Origin: Puccinellia tenuiflora
Taxonomy: Eukaryota > Streptophyta > Magnoliopsida > Poales > Poaceae
Assembly: GCA_012064385.1 (NCBI GenBank)
Contig: QRDG01000346.1
Location: 537,880-601,879, forward strand
Length of the DNA: 64,000 bases
Direction: 5' to 3'
Shown here one piece after another: positions 1-11,300 of the stretch. A program made the position numbers and the translations under genes. The notes below the pieces were generated by a model, which was not told where the DNA came from, ran no database searches, and was given only the letters and a program-made list of their open reading frames with translations. The stretch's first letter is position 1. Every line of letters begins with the position of its first letter.

Positions 1-60
1 GGTCAGAGCTCGGTGATACCGAACATGCAGCTCATCCAGGCACCTCAGACCGGTGAGAGC

Positions 61-99
61 CCGGTGACACCTCAGATGACCTTCAACAATCCAAACATC
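61..99 (+). repeat. 39-bp direct repeat, copy 1 (copy 2 at 413-451)
   Basis: The 39 bases at 61-99 recur without a mismatch at 413-451. Copy 1 abuts the left arm of the palindrome at 100-734. Copy 2 covers the end of the palindrome loop and the first 25 bases of the right arm. The placement suggests the palindrome arose by an inverted duplication that copied its own flank. No family is recognised. Confidence 0.85.
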
Positions 100-734
100 T
101 CCAACAAGTGATGAATGTAGAGGAACTAACCTTTATTGTAGCTAACTATGTGATGGTCCGGATCCATCTCCTTGTCCGGATCCATCTCCTTGTCCACCAT
201 GTTCTACTAGGTGAAAAGAAAAATAACGAGATTGCTAAATTTCCAACAAGTGTGAGACAATAGAGTAAATTATGCAATTTTCAAGTTATTTTTGGTACAA
301 TTGTGATGGCATTCTACAACCTACAAGTGCGTTGGTCACAATTGTAGGAGAACTCACCTGCAAACTGTGTCAGGCTCCGGACGATGTTTGCATTGTTGAA
401 GGTCATCAGAACCCGGTGACACCTCAGATGACCTTCAACAATCCAAACATCGTCCGGAGCCTGACGCAGTTTGCAGGTGAGTTCTCCTACACTTGTGACC
501 AACGCACTTCTAGGTTGTAGAATGCCATCACACTTGTACCAAAAATAACTTGAAAATTGCATAATTTACTCTATTGTCTCACACTTGTTGGAAATTTAGC
601 AATCTCGTTATTTTTCGTTTCACCTAGTAGAACATGGTGGACAAGGAGATGGATCCGGACAAGGAGATGGATCCGGACCATCACATAGTTAGCTACAATA
701 AAGGTTAGTTCCTCTACATTCATCACTTGTTGGA
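100..734. repeat. Long near-perfect palindrome, 308-bp arms, 19-bp spacer
   Basis: Bases 100-407 are the reverse complement of 427-734, separated by 408-426. By eye I count six mismatches and no net indel, about 98% identity. Because of the symmetry, both strands carry almost the same open frame of 82 codons (272-520 on +, 314-562 on -), so these frames are a by-product and not genes. A transcript through the region would fold into a long hairpin. It may be a fold-back element or a recent inverted duplication. No transposase and no clear target duplication are visible. Confidence 0.9.
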
Positions 735-1720
735 GGATGCCATCTTATATTGCTTAGTTGGTAAAGGATGCCATCACATAGTTGAAAATTTTAGCCACTT
801 TTTGAAATTTTAGAGTATATGAATTAGAATGCTAATTAGAATTATAATGTCTTATATTAGTGAACAAATGGAGTATATGAAATAGAATGCAAGATTGATA
901 TCTCATGACCTTTCTTTTTGATCTTGTTGAAGATTTTAGCCATTCCATGCCACTTGTTGAATCATAGATTGCTTCTCCCGTAGATTGCTAATATTAGAAT
1001 GCTTGTTAATATTTTTTACCATGTTACTTCTTAATATTGTTTACCATGTTGATGCCATCTTAAGATGAAATTTTAGCCACTTGTTGAAATTTGTTAGTTT
1101 GTAAAGGATGCCATCTTGTTAAAATTTTAGCCACTTGTTGAAATTTTAGTTCCTCTACATTCTATTGTCTCAGACTTGTTAGTTTGTAAAGGATGCCATC
1201 TTGTTGAAATTTTAGCCACTTGTTGAAATTTTAGAGTATATTGAATTATAATGTCTTATATAAGTGAATGAAGGGCCACTTGTTGAATTAGAATGCTAAT
1301 ATTAGAATATTAGAGTATATAGGTTGATATCTCACCTTTCTTTTTGATCTTGTAGAAGGGCAAGGAGATGGACAAGGACAAGAGCAAGGAGATGATGATC
1401 ATATTTATATTGATGCTATGTTGATCTAATGCAAAGAGATGCTAAGGGCCTATGTTTATATTGATGTTCATGTACTCTACTAATGGTCAAATTGTGTGTT
1501 TTATTGTGTTGGGCAAAGAGATGATGATCCTATGTTTATGTTGATATTCATGTACTCCACTTTGATGAATTATGTTGAATGATGTTGGATGATGTTGTTG
1601 TGTTGGATGATGTTGGATTATGTTGTTGTCTATCTTATGTATTTATTTGTGTGGTATATTGTTGTTAAATTGTGTTTAAACTGCAGATATAAGTGAAAAC
1701 AGAACCAAAATTAAAAATCC
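735..1720. other. AT-rich decayed repeats, no gene seen
   Basis: Short phrases recur irregularly, such as GCCACTTGTTGAAATTTTAG and GGATGCCATCTTGTTG, and GATGTTGGATGATGTTG repeats occur near 1570-1630. The phrases are shared with the edges of the palindrome at 100-734. No reading frame with recognisable content was found. Confidence 0.6.
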
Positions 1721-2127
1721 CCAGGCCTTTGCCGTGCGTATGCGCATGGCAAAGAACCATTTGGTAGCTTACGCATGGCAAAGGCAGTGTTGCGTATAGC
1801 CTGGGGTGTGCCTGGTTGGCTCTTTGCCGTGCGTGCGGTCGGATGGCGCACGGCAAAGAGGAGGACTTTGCCGTGCGTGCGGAGTGATGGCGCACGGCAA
1901 TGCCCCATGCACGGCAAATGCAGGCGGCGCACGGCAACGCCTACTGCACGGCGACGAGTGGTAGCGGACGACAACGACGACGCCGCACGGCAAAGGCTTT
2001 GCCGTGCATTTTGGTGGAGGCGCACGGCAAAGAAGCCTTTGCCGGGCAGGCCTTCGCCGTGCGGCCTTTGCCGTGCGTCGACGCACGGCAAAGCCTTTGC
2101 CGTGCGTATATCGCCCTTTGCCGTGCA
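1721..2127. repeat. Array of TTTGCCGTGCG / CGCACGGCAAAG words (CACTA-type subterminal repeats)
   Basis: A word of about 11 bp appears many times in both orientations, often as back-to-back pairs forming small palindromes. Arrays of this kind, for example TTTGCCGAGTGCC in other grasses, are typical subterminal repeats of grass CACTA transposons, where they are transposase-binding sites. The open frames here are arginine- and alanine-rich products of the repeat and are not genes. Assignment to CACTA is by resemblance only. No intact terminus of this family is seen. Confidence 0.6.
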
Positions 2128-2305
2128 CACTAGTAGAAAAAAGGTCTTTCGGAAGGAGCTGCAAACACATTAGTCCCGGTTCAGACACAAACCGGGACCA
2201 ATGGCAGCCTTTAGTCCCGGTTCGAGCTGCTAGGCCTCGGTATGTCAATGGTCCCGGTTCGAATGACGGTATTAGTCCCGGTTCGTGGTTAGAACCGGGA
2301 CTAAA
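2128..2305 (+). mobile_element. CACTA element terminus fused to SEC20 exon
   Basis: The stretch begins CACTAGTAGAAAAAAGG, a CACTA-superfamily 5' end, and continues with inverted pairs of TTAGTCCCGGTT and AACCGGGACTAAAG, the subterminal words of a common Triticeae CACTA group. It stops at about 2305, and the next 15 bases (2306-2320) read as the end of a SEC20 exon. Either the element inserted into the exon and lost its other end, or this SEC20 segment is cargo of a CACTA element whose far end is not recognised. Confidence 0.65.
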
Positions 2306-5300
2306 GCTGCGGAAGAAGAGGTCTGTGATTTCTCTTCAGAGTATGTTCCAGTATTTAACTATTTATTGCCTGAGCAATGCATGCTTGCCTGTAATTTAAG
2401 GCGCTCTCACATTTTAATTGCGTCTTTTTCCAGAGGGAGCTTCTTCTGGGAGGTGGAGAAGAGTCCACCATCCGAAGGCGCAATCTCCAGTAAGCTGATC
2501 ATATGAAGTATTTTTCCTGTTATTATATATTAGGAATATTTGAGAGGTTAGCTGCAGAATGTGTTTCATGATCTATTCATTTTCATGGGGAGTCCTTGCA
2601 AACATATTACCGCAAAAGTCCTACAAAGGCATCAGTTATTTATTTAGCTAAAGTAACAAGTATGTCTCCCCAACTGGGACCACTGAAAATGTCTACTTGA
2701 CTCGCTGAACTATTTGACCCCCTTATCTTGCCGTTGGTAGTTCAGCTGACTAGTTTTGTTGACTGGAGGTCGTTTTGTCACACTAGCAGCTTACACTGAA
2801 AATGTCTACTTGACTCATTGAACTATTTAACCCCCATAGCTTACCTTTGGTGGTTCAGCTGACTAGTTTTGTTGAATGTTGACTGGAGGTTGTTTTCGTC
2901 ACACTAGCAGCTTACATCATGGATATTTGCCAGGGTAGCATCCCAGTCAATAAGCAGTAGCAAATAAAAATAAAATATGTCCTCTTCTCCCTCATCTTCT
3001 GTCTACTGACCTGCCTGTCATCCGCGCCAGAACCCCCATCGATGGCATGCTCAGTCAGACTGCTGGGAGCAACTGTAACAGTATTGTGGAAATTCGAGAT
3101 TTAGTTAAGATTTATGCAACCCCAAGCACATATCCTGTCTTGGAGCATGCCAATATGCAAACTCGATTTGTTATCTAGAGAAATCATATCAAGGATACCA
3201 TTTTTTTTAGATTGGAGGCATCAAGTACCCACAACAAATAATGAAGAACCTCAACTAATTGAATCCGATGCACAAATCAGAAGGGTTCAGGAAATTGAGT
3301 AATGAAAATAAGAAGCGAAATAAGAACATGCCTAGAAAGAAAAGAAAAGCACATAAATTTGGTCACAACTCTTGTGCTTGAACGTGGATTCTGTCTCGCT
3401 AGGCTGCTGGAGTGATCAACAAGCTTGGTTGCACAGTAGGCACAACCAAACAGATTCCATTGTTGGATTCCACAATGAGCTCGTGTGAGTCATCACAGTT
3501 GGAGTCTTGGAGACAATGAGTGCACAGGACGGGACATTCAGCTGGCTTGTTATGACCGTATCGCTGTAGCAGCAGCACCAACTTCCATGTATGTATTATG
3601 CTAATTCAGTCCCTGCAGGCATTTGAACTCGCTAGGGTTTCTTTTCATTGAACACAGAGAGAATTTAACAGTATGGGCCTCCGAGGAGGCGGGTTACATG
3701 AACAAAATAAGAAACTAGTGGACGTCCCAGGTCGTCGGTATGATCAGTCCTAGGCCGGTGGCAACCAGCCCTGACCCAAAGGGTCGCTTCGTCTCTGGTT
3801 CTCTCCAAGAGCAGGGCAATGGATGGTTGATCGCCGTCGAACACACAGGAGTTGCGCTGTTTCCAGATCATCTAGGCCGTCAGGTGTGTCACCGAGGCGA
3901 GGCCCTTGCGCATAGGCTTGGAGATCGTCTGCTTGGCTTGCAGCCACCAGTCATTGAGGGTGGCGTCCTGGCCCGGTGGTCGACAGGTCAGGCGAAGCCA
4001 ATGGAGCGTCTCGTGTCAGATCTGCCACGAGAAGGGGCAAGAGAGGACGACGGCGGCGGCACTGACGTCGTTTTCTCCTTGGAGTGTCGTTTTTGGAGGT
4101 CTCAATCCCAGGGCGTGCGAGCAGGTGGCTCTAGCGGGCAGTTACTAAGTATGGCAGCATCATGTCAGTGTGGCAACCTTGGTTGGCACGGGCAGAGGTT
4201 CGCGGAGGATCATGTGACATTACGTCTCAGCCGCAAGGGAGCACTCGACTAGTACTGACTGAAGGCTCTGTTAAAATCAACAACAACAAGATCATCTAGG
4301 TCTAGATCAATTACGGTAGCAACCTTTAGGGTTTCCCCTTTTGGTGTGAATCGGATGCGAGAGAGAGAGACCGAGAGGAGAGAGGGATGATCGGCGTGTC
4401 TACCTTGTTGTGGACGCCGAGCTCGAACTGCCGGCCATGGTGGACGGCGGCGGTGGTGACAGTGGGCAGTGGCGTCGGTGGTGCTTCCCGTGAGCACCGC
4501 GCTAACCCACGATCGGTAGGGAATGTTGGTGGGGTGGTGGCGCACAGGTGAACCTCGTGATCCGTGTGCTACCGGCCCCCACCCTTTATGTAGCGCGGGT
4601 CACAGGGGCCCACCAACCTTGGTGCGGTTGGGCATCCCCGATCAGGACGCAGTCAAGGGGACCGATCGACCCGTTGGGGTTCGACCAGATGAGATCAACC
4701 TAACATTCTCCCCCTTGATCTCAACTTTTACTTTTAACTTTACTTATTTCATCACAGATCGATACATAGAGCATGTTTCATCGTCTCAGCTCAATTGCCG
4801 ATAGAATCAGACAGCTACAATATACCTCTTTGTTTTGAAACAAATTCTTTAATCTTTTTGGGCCTCTTTATTGTCTGGAAATGACAGACTATACCATAAA
4901 CCCATGTCGACTATGTGTTCTACAAACACACTGGGCGGTAAGCCTTTAATTAGCAGATCTGCAAACACTTGTGTGTTTATTTTATCTGTTCCTCTTATGC
5001 TCCAAGCATTTCAATATAATTCCGGACTTTCTCCTTTACAACGTATAACTTTGTGTCAATGTGTTTGGCACCACACTTGACTCGTTGTCTTACGAGTAAA
5101 TTACTTAATGGTTATTGCTGTTGTCAACCATTATCAATTCCGGGCATAGGTTTCCTTAACCATTTTGCCTATCCCTCAGCCTCATATGATGCTATAACAT
5201 GTCTTTACATCACACTGATGTTAAACTTTTAATTCTTTGGAGATTTTCCACACAAAAACTCCAAATGTGAAAATTTAGCGACAATTGTGGATTTCGCTAT

Positions 5301-8300
5301 ACATTTCACAAATTCTTTCAGAGTACTCACAACCTTTTGAAAGCACTCTTATAGATCTATCTTTGTACTCACAATCTTTTGAGAGCACAATGTTTCTTTT
5401 AGCATGAGGCCGATATCTTTGATTCCATTCCAGTGATCTATTTCTGGATTGGACATTGCCAAAACAACCCGGATACGTGAACTTCCAGGGTAATATTGAG
5501 CAACCAACAGCGGAAGCATATGGTACCATATCCATTTGATCCGTTCTATGTTATCTCTTTTGGAACACTAAAGTTCCCAATTCCATTACCCTTGTCAATA
5601 AGAACAGGCGTAGGTTTTCTAGACATGCATGCTATAGAGACTTCTTCTCAGCATGTCCATGTGATATTTCTAATACCCCTTTTCTTCTTTTCTCAATGAA
5701 TCTCGATACTTATAACGAGAGACACTCTATCGAGAATACTCTTTTGAGGACAAGAATTTCTTTTCTCTGTCGGTAGTAGATTAACATCACCACTAGCAAG
5801 TAGGATATCATCCACATACAGGGATTAGGAAATGAATTTCCCATTCTATAATTTTGCACGGATGCGATTGTCCTCTCATTTTCTTTAACCCAAAATAACT
5901 TTTGATTCTAGAGACTTGCTCTAGTCCATAAGATCCCATGTGATCTTTACTTTCATCTGATGTAACTCAGATCATTATGTGCCATTAGCACTCATTATAA
6001 TCTATTTATTCTCTTAGCGCAAATCTTTCGATTTAAAATCACTTTTCACATATTTCCTTTGGAGTCACGTTGTTGATGTAGACCCTTTATAGCCTACTGT
6101 TTTGGCTCCATTGGAAATTACTTATGAGTCCCAAACATCGTCAGGATTCACATAGTCTCTAATCATTAAGACAAGTAGACACTTGTCAAAAACGATTGAG
6201 TGCTGCTTTTAATTTCTGTAAATGAGGTGGGATCAACCTTCATTTAAATTTCCCTGATATAGACTTTATAGTCATCTGTTTTTCTCATATGGGGATGTTG
6301 TTGCTCTGTCATTGCCTAGAGGCAATTAATTCTGTAGTCTTTTATTGCCAAAAGGCAATAGCTGTTACAAGGATTTAAATCACAAGATCCATGTTTACTT
6401 GTTCATCTCTTTTATAAAGCAACAAGCTCCCCCAGATAAAAACTATTCGAGCCTTAGGTATGTTCATACCATGCTCCCCCAGATTACTCCATTTTCTCGA
6501 AAATGGTGTATCCTTAATCCTTTTTATTTGGGTTCAATCTGTTATTCTGTCAATCTGTCTTCTTTATGGCACTTTGAGTACCGTCCTTAGTCTCCTTCCG
6601 GAGCTATAAAATATCCAAGAATACATCTATCTTTTAACTTTAGGGGTATCATTATTGTGATCGTCGTACTCCCCCAGACGATCACAATTCATCATAGATC
6701 ACTTAGGGGAGTCTATTCTGTAATACTCTCTATCTCCCCCTCGAAATGTGGCAAGAACCTTTTGCCACAATTTCGAAACTTTGATTATTTGCTTTATTCA
6801 AAATGAAATTGTCTTTTAACGTATGGGAGTACTTTTTCCTCATTCCTTTTCAAAACTCACAAGAGTTCTTACTCAATGATACTTTTTGCAAGTCACACTT
6901 GCATACCATTCTTAGTTTGAGGTTCATTTGTAACTTTATTCTCTTTTAACTCATTAAGTGTTTTATAACTATGACACATAAAATGTGCAATCGATATAAA
7001 AACACATGAGTCGTCACTTCTTTTTCCTATCATACAGGATAAGTCCTTTGTCAAAATTTTCTCCCGCCATGCGGGTATTTTCCCAGACTTTTCCCACCAC
7101 GTGGGTATTATTATCGTCTTTTCCCGTCATGCGGGTATTATCGTCTTTTCCCGTCATGTGGGTATTATCGTCTTTTCCCGTCATGCGGGTAATGAAGAGA
7201 CATAGATGCCACAATTGGCTCTTTAGACTGCATATTGAATCATCGAATTCAGAAATAAATCTGAATACTCTTTTATACACATGCTTAATCCAACGTTAGT
7301 CAAATTAAGCATTCATGTTGCTCGTTTAAAAAATTTCTTCATATAGAGTACATGAAAGAAATTTGTTAAACAAAGCTCAGAATGATTTCTTTCTTTTCTG
7401 CATGGAGAGTACATGGAAGACATTTGTCAGACAAGACTCTCGATGGTCTATTTGTATTCTTGGATTAACATCCAAGAATTCTTTTCCTTTTGCAGTCATT
7501 CTTTAGAGAGAACATACTCTCTTACTTTATGACCTTACTTGGTCATCTTTCGGGTAACAAGTACCCATCCTTTTGATTTCACGAATGAAACCATGAGAAT
7601 CTTTGTCTGAGAAAATATTCAATAATAAACAATAATGAGCATAAAATTAACCCTACATTTTTCTGGTTAAAGATATGCACATTAAAACTTTCTTTTATAT
7701 TCTAAATCACCGTTGGGCAGAATTAGAATGAAACATTTTCTTTCTGCACTAATTCTACATCACCGTTGGGCAGAAATAGAATCAATGCACAAAACTTATA
7801 AACAGTATGATGATAAAGTTTCTATTTCAAAAAAGAACTCTGTTCAGAAAATAACATTATCATCAATTCTATTGCAGCGGAAACAAGAAATATACATATT
7901 TCTATAGTTCAAGAGCATCTCTTGATCTTTTATCTTTTCTTTGAAAATTGATCACTTTGATGCAAAATTATCAGAGATCTAGCCCTTTGACTATAATACT
8001 CATATAATTATAGTACTGCTATCATCAACGTTGGTCAGAAGATAACAGTGCCATAATTAATCTGTTAAACGAGTATTTCTCTTTTTCCTCCTCTCTAATT
8101 AAATTTTCCCGTTGGTTCCAATTTAATTAGAGGAGAGTCCTTTTACTTTGCAGTAAAAACTGTAAAATATTCTCTGTATTTCACAAACATTGCACTGTTC
8201 TGGTCTGTTCTCTAAACAAATTCATTGAATTTGAAAGGAGATCCACTTTTGGCAATTCTTTGTCTTAAAAGACTTTTCTGTCCTTTAATTAAAATTCTCC

Positions 8301-11300
8301 TAGAGAATTTAATCAAATATCTAAACAAATTCACTGAATTTGAAAAGAGATCATCTTTTAGCAAAATCTTTTGTCATGAAAGATTTTTCTGTTCTTTAAT
8401 TAAAATTCTCCTAGAGAATTTAATTAAAGATCTAAACAAATTCTTAAAGGAATCTGTATATCTTTTGTTTTCTTTTGATCTCTACACAAATTTTCTCAGT
8501 GAAAACTTTAACATAATCAGAAATATTGCAATAATCACTTTAACATGCTCCTCTTAAATTTTAATTCTCACTTTTAAAACTTTTAACCTTTTAAATTTAA
8601 AAGGAGCACATTTATCTATTTGCAGCGGAAAAACATGAAATAAAATTTCATGAACTTTATACTTTGCAGAAGCTTTTCTTTTACACTTCTTTTTCCTAAA
8701 CAAATGAATTCGTTGGAAAACAAATTGAATAGGAAAAAGTAGCTGAAATTTGCCTAAAAATAGACAAAAACAACTAAAATATGCTTCTGAAAAAGAAATA
8801 ACAGAGTAAAACAGATAAAATACTCTCTGTAATTCGTAGGGCCCAGCCCACGGCCATTAACTTTCGGCCCAAGGCCCAATTAGCTGTGCGCCGCGCGCGT
8901 GCGGTGCGCAGCCAGCACTAGCGGCCCACGGCCTCTCTGCTTTTGGCCCATCTGGCCCGCTAACATGCTAGGGTTTGCTTCTGACCGTCGGATGGAGATC
9001 CAACGGCCGTCCGCGCAGATCGCTTGATCAAAACGGCCAGTGCGGCCGGGGAGGGGTCAAACCCTAGTTCATTTCCCCCGGTCGAGCCGCTCTCTCCTCT
9101 TCCCCCGATCTGGCGATCCAGAGTTAGGAGTCGACCCGCCGCCGGCCGCCGGCGACGATCACTGTTGCCGGAGACGACGACGACAGCGCGCCGCCCCAGC
9201 TCCTTTCCCTTCCCCCTGTCTGTTCTTTCCTCTCTGTCCACCGCAACCCGCACGGAGGCGAAATCAAGACCGGTGGTGGCGGCGCCCCCGCTGGCCCTCT
9301 TGCCGGCGCATGCGTCCACCCGAGGGTGGGCGCACCGCCGTCAAGCGGCTCAGTTGGCAGCGCCCTTTGCCGACGATGACCGGCGGCGTGGCGGCTATGC
9401 CCTGTGTACCCGAGGGGTTGTAGCTTTTCTTTGCCCCCGAGGGGGTGTTCCTTCTTCCGACGCCTCGGCTTGCCGATGCGCGTCGGATCGAGAGGGATGG
9501 CGCGGCCGTAGCGGCGGCGCTCTTTGCCGTCGAGCACGAGGCCTTCCGGTGAGTTCACTTTGCCCTTTTCATTTGGATTAGGGTTTCGGGAAGGGGAAAT
9601 TTCTTTTGCTATTTCTTTGCCACGGAGTATTCTTTGCCCTCTGCCCCCTTTCTAAAAATGGGGTTTAGGGTTTGATGTGGAGGGGATCTTTTCGATTTCT
9701 TTCTCTATACCGAACGGATCTAGATGCTAGAACATGGCTCTGATACCAATGTTAAAATCAACAACAACAAGATCATCTAGGTCTAGATCAATTACGGTAG
9801 CAACCTTTAGGGTTTCCCCTTTTGGTGTGAATCGGATGCGAGAGAGAGAGACCGAGAGGAGAGAGGGATGATCGGCGTGTCTACCTTGTTGTGGACGCCG
9901 AGCTCGAACTGCCGGCCATGGTGGACGGCGGCGGTGGTGACAGTGGGCAGTGGCGTCGGTGGTGCTTCCCGTGAGCACCGCGCTAACCCACGATCGGTAG
10001 GGAATGTTGGTGGGGTGGTGGCGCACAGGTGAACCTCGTGATCCGTGTGCTACCGGCCCCCACCCTTTATGTAGCGCGGGTCATAGGGGCCCACCAACCT
10101 TGGCGCGGTTGGGCATCCCCGATCAGGACGCAGTCAAGGGGACCGATCGACCCGTTGGGGTTCGACCAGATGAGATCAACCTAACAGGCTCCAGGCAGAT
10201 GCTACGACAAGCAAGATTGCGGTGATATCTGGCTGAGCAGCGCTCATGGCGCGAGTGGTGACTTGCTATCATTCCCGAAGCAAAAGCGGTCCATTCTTCC
10301 CTTCTTGTAGTGTTCTCGCTTCTTGTGTCGGGAGTTCTGGTAGGTTTTTGCGACTTGTGTGCGTGCGTGGATGGCATCTAGGCCGGGGTTGTTTGGTGGT
10401 GGCTGTTGTATGCTTGTCTGGCTGTTGTTGGTACCGTGTCTTGAGTGCCCGGGTTGTAACAGCCTAATCTTAGGCTTGTAAATGTTCTCTTTCTATCAAT
10501 GCATCGAGACGCAAGCTTTGCGTTTTCTCGAAAAAAGAAGGGGCAAGAGACCAGCAAGTGGTGCATTGTTGATATTACTAGAGGTGACAGGCACGGCGAT
10601 GTTAACCGTCGATACAGTCAGAGGAGGGGATAAAGACAACTTATTGTTATGTAAACTATGGAATGTGGTCAATCAGTTATGAATTGTTGTGTTAATAAAA
10701 TAAAAATTACTGTATTTGGTTATGGATCCCATCACCTCAACATACTTCTCTTGCTTTGAACATAAAAATATTGCACTAATCAAAGGACCATCTTCCGATA
10801 TTCATTATGTTTCTGTACAGAATGCTAACCTACTAAATGATGCAGGACAAAAGCTGGGATGACATCCGCTGCAGAAAGTATTACTGAGAGCCTACGCCGA
10901 TCTCGGCAGATGATGGTTCAGGTTAGCACTCCTGCTCGCTTAATTGATATTCTGTATGCTAATCGGAAGTTCAAAAGTATTTTTTTGTATGTCGACAGGA
11001 AGTGGAAAGAAGTGCTAATACCTTGTCAACGTTTGGTAAGTTTTCCTGTGATTAAGCCTGTGTTCAGGAAGCTCAATTGTATATTCCCTTTCTGGAAATA
11101 CTAAATTCCAAACTTTGCTCACATCTCTTGAAAAGTATTGATTTGTTTCTTTCTAGTTATTCATGTGCTGGATCACGATAGACAAAATAAAGGCTGCCCA
11201 TAGATATTGGGATGACCCGTATTTAGTTAAGAGCATTTAACGCTGAGCTTTCCTAACAAATGTGTTGTTATTCCATGGTAGAAATTTACGCTATTATTAG

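Larger units (their letters stand above)
4269..10186 (-). mobile_element. Copia LTR retrotransposon, full length, non-autonomous
   Basis: 5,918 bp flanked by the duplication GGCTC (4264-4268 and 10187-10191). LTRs are 4269-4705 and 9750-10186, each 437 bp. The primer-binding site TTGGTATCAGAGCC (initiator-Met tRNA type, minus strand) lies at 9736-9749 next to the right LTR, and the polypurine tract AAGGGGGAGAA (minus strand) lies next to the left LTR, so the element reads leftward. By eye the LTRs differ at only two positions, implying a recent insertion, yet the internal region has no long reading frame and only decayed reverse-transcriptase pieces. It was therefore probably mobilised in trans by a relative. 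Confidence 0.92.
4045..10536 (+). mobile_element. Short non-LTR retroposon with a 14-bp target duplication
   Basis: The sequence GAAGGGGCAAGAGA occurs at 4031-4044 and again at 10537-10550, directly after a short A-run. The inner sequence ends TTCTCGAAAAAA, as grass LINE 3' ends do. Without the nested Copia the retroposon is only about 570 bp (4045-4268 plus 10192-10536), so it is a 5'-truncated LINE copy inserted in the opposite orientation into an older LINE. Confidence 0.75.
3630..10580 (-). mobile_element. LINE 3' fragment (host of the nested insertions)
   Basis: Read on the minus strand, 10566-10551 gives MHHLLVS and 4030 down to about 3665 continues with HETLHWLRLTCRPPGQDATL, NDWWLQAK and MIWKQRNSCVFDGDQPS, the C-terminal region after the zf-RVT domain of plant L1-type LINEs. 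The frame is broken by in-frame stops (before HETL and before MIWK). The fragment is 5'-truncated near 10580 and ends in a 3' UTR near 3630. Its two halves are separated by a plus-strand retroposon, which in turn holds a Copia element. The outer borders are approximate. Confidence 0.7.

Noticed and set aside
272..562. Two 82-codon frames on opposite strands with nearly the same protein
   Set aside because: They are mirror images produced by the palindrome at 100-734; no start context, family or flanking gene signals.
8225..8557. 110-codon frame with repeated Leu/Ile segments
   Set aside because: Direct product of the 110-bp tandem repeat in the Copia interior.
9024..9581. Long GC-rich frame (185 codons) and overlapping frames on both strands as a free-standing gene
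   Set aside because: It lies inside the Copia element and several frames are open because of GC bias; kept only as possible captured 5' gene sequence.
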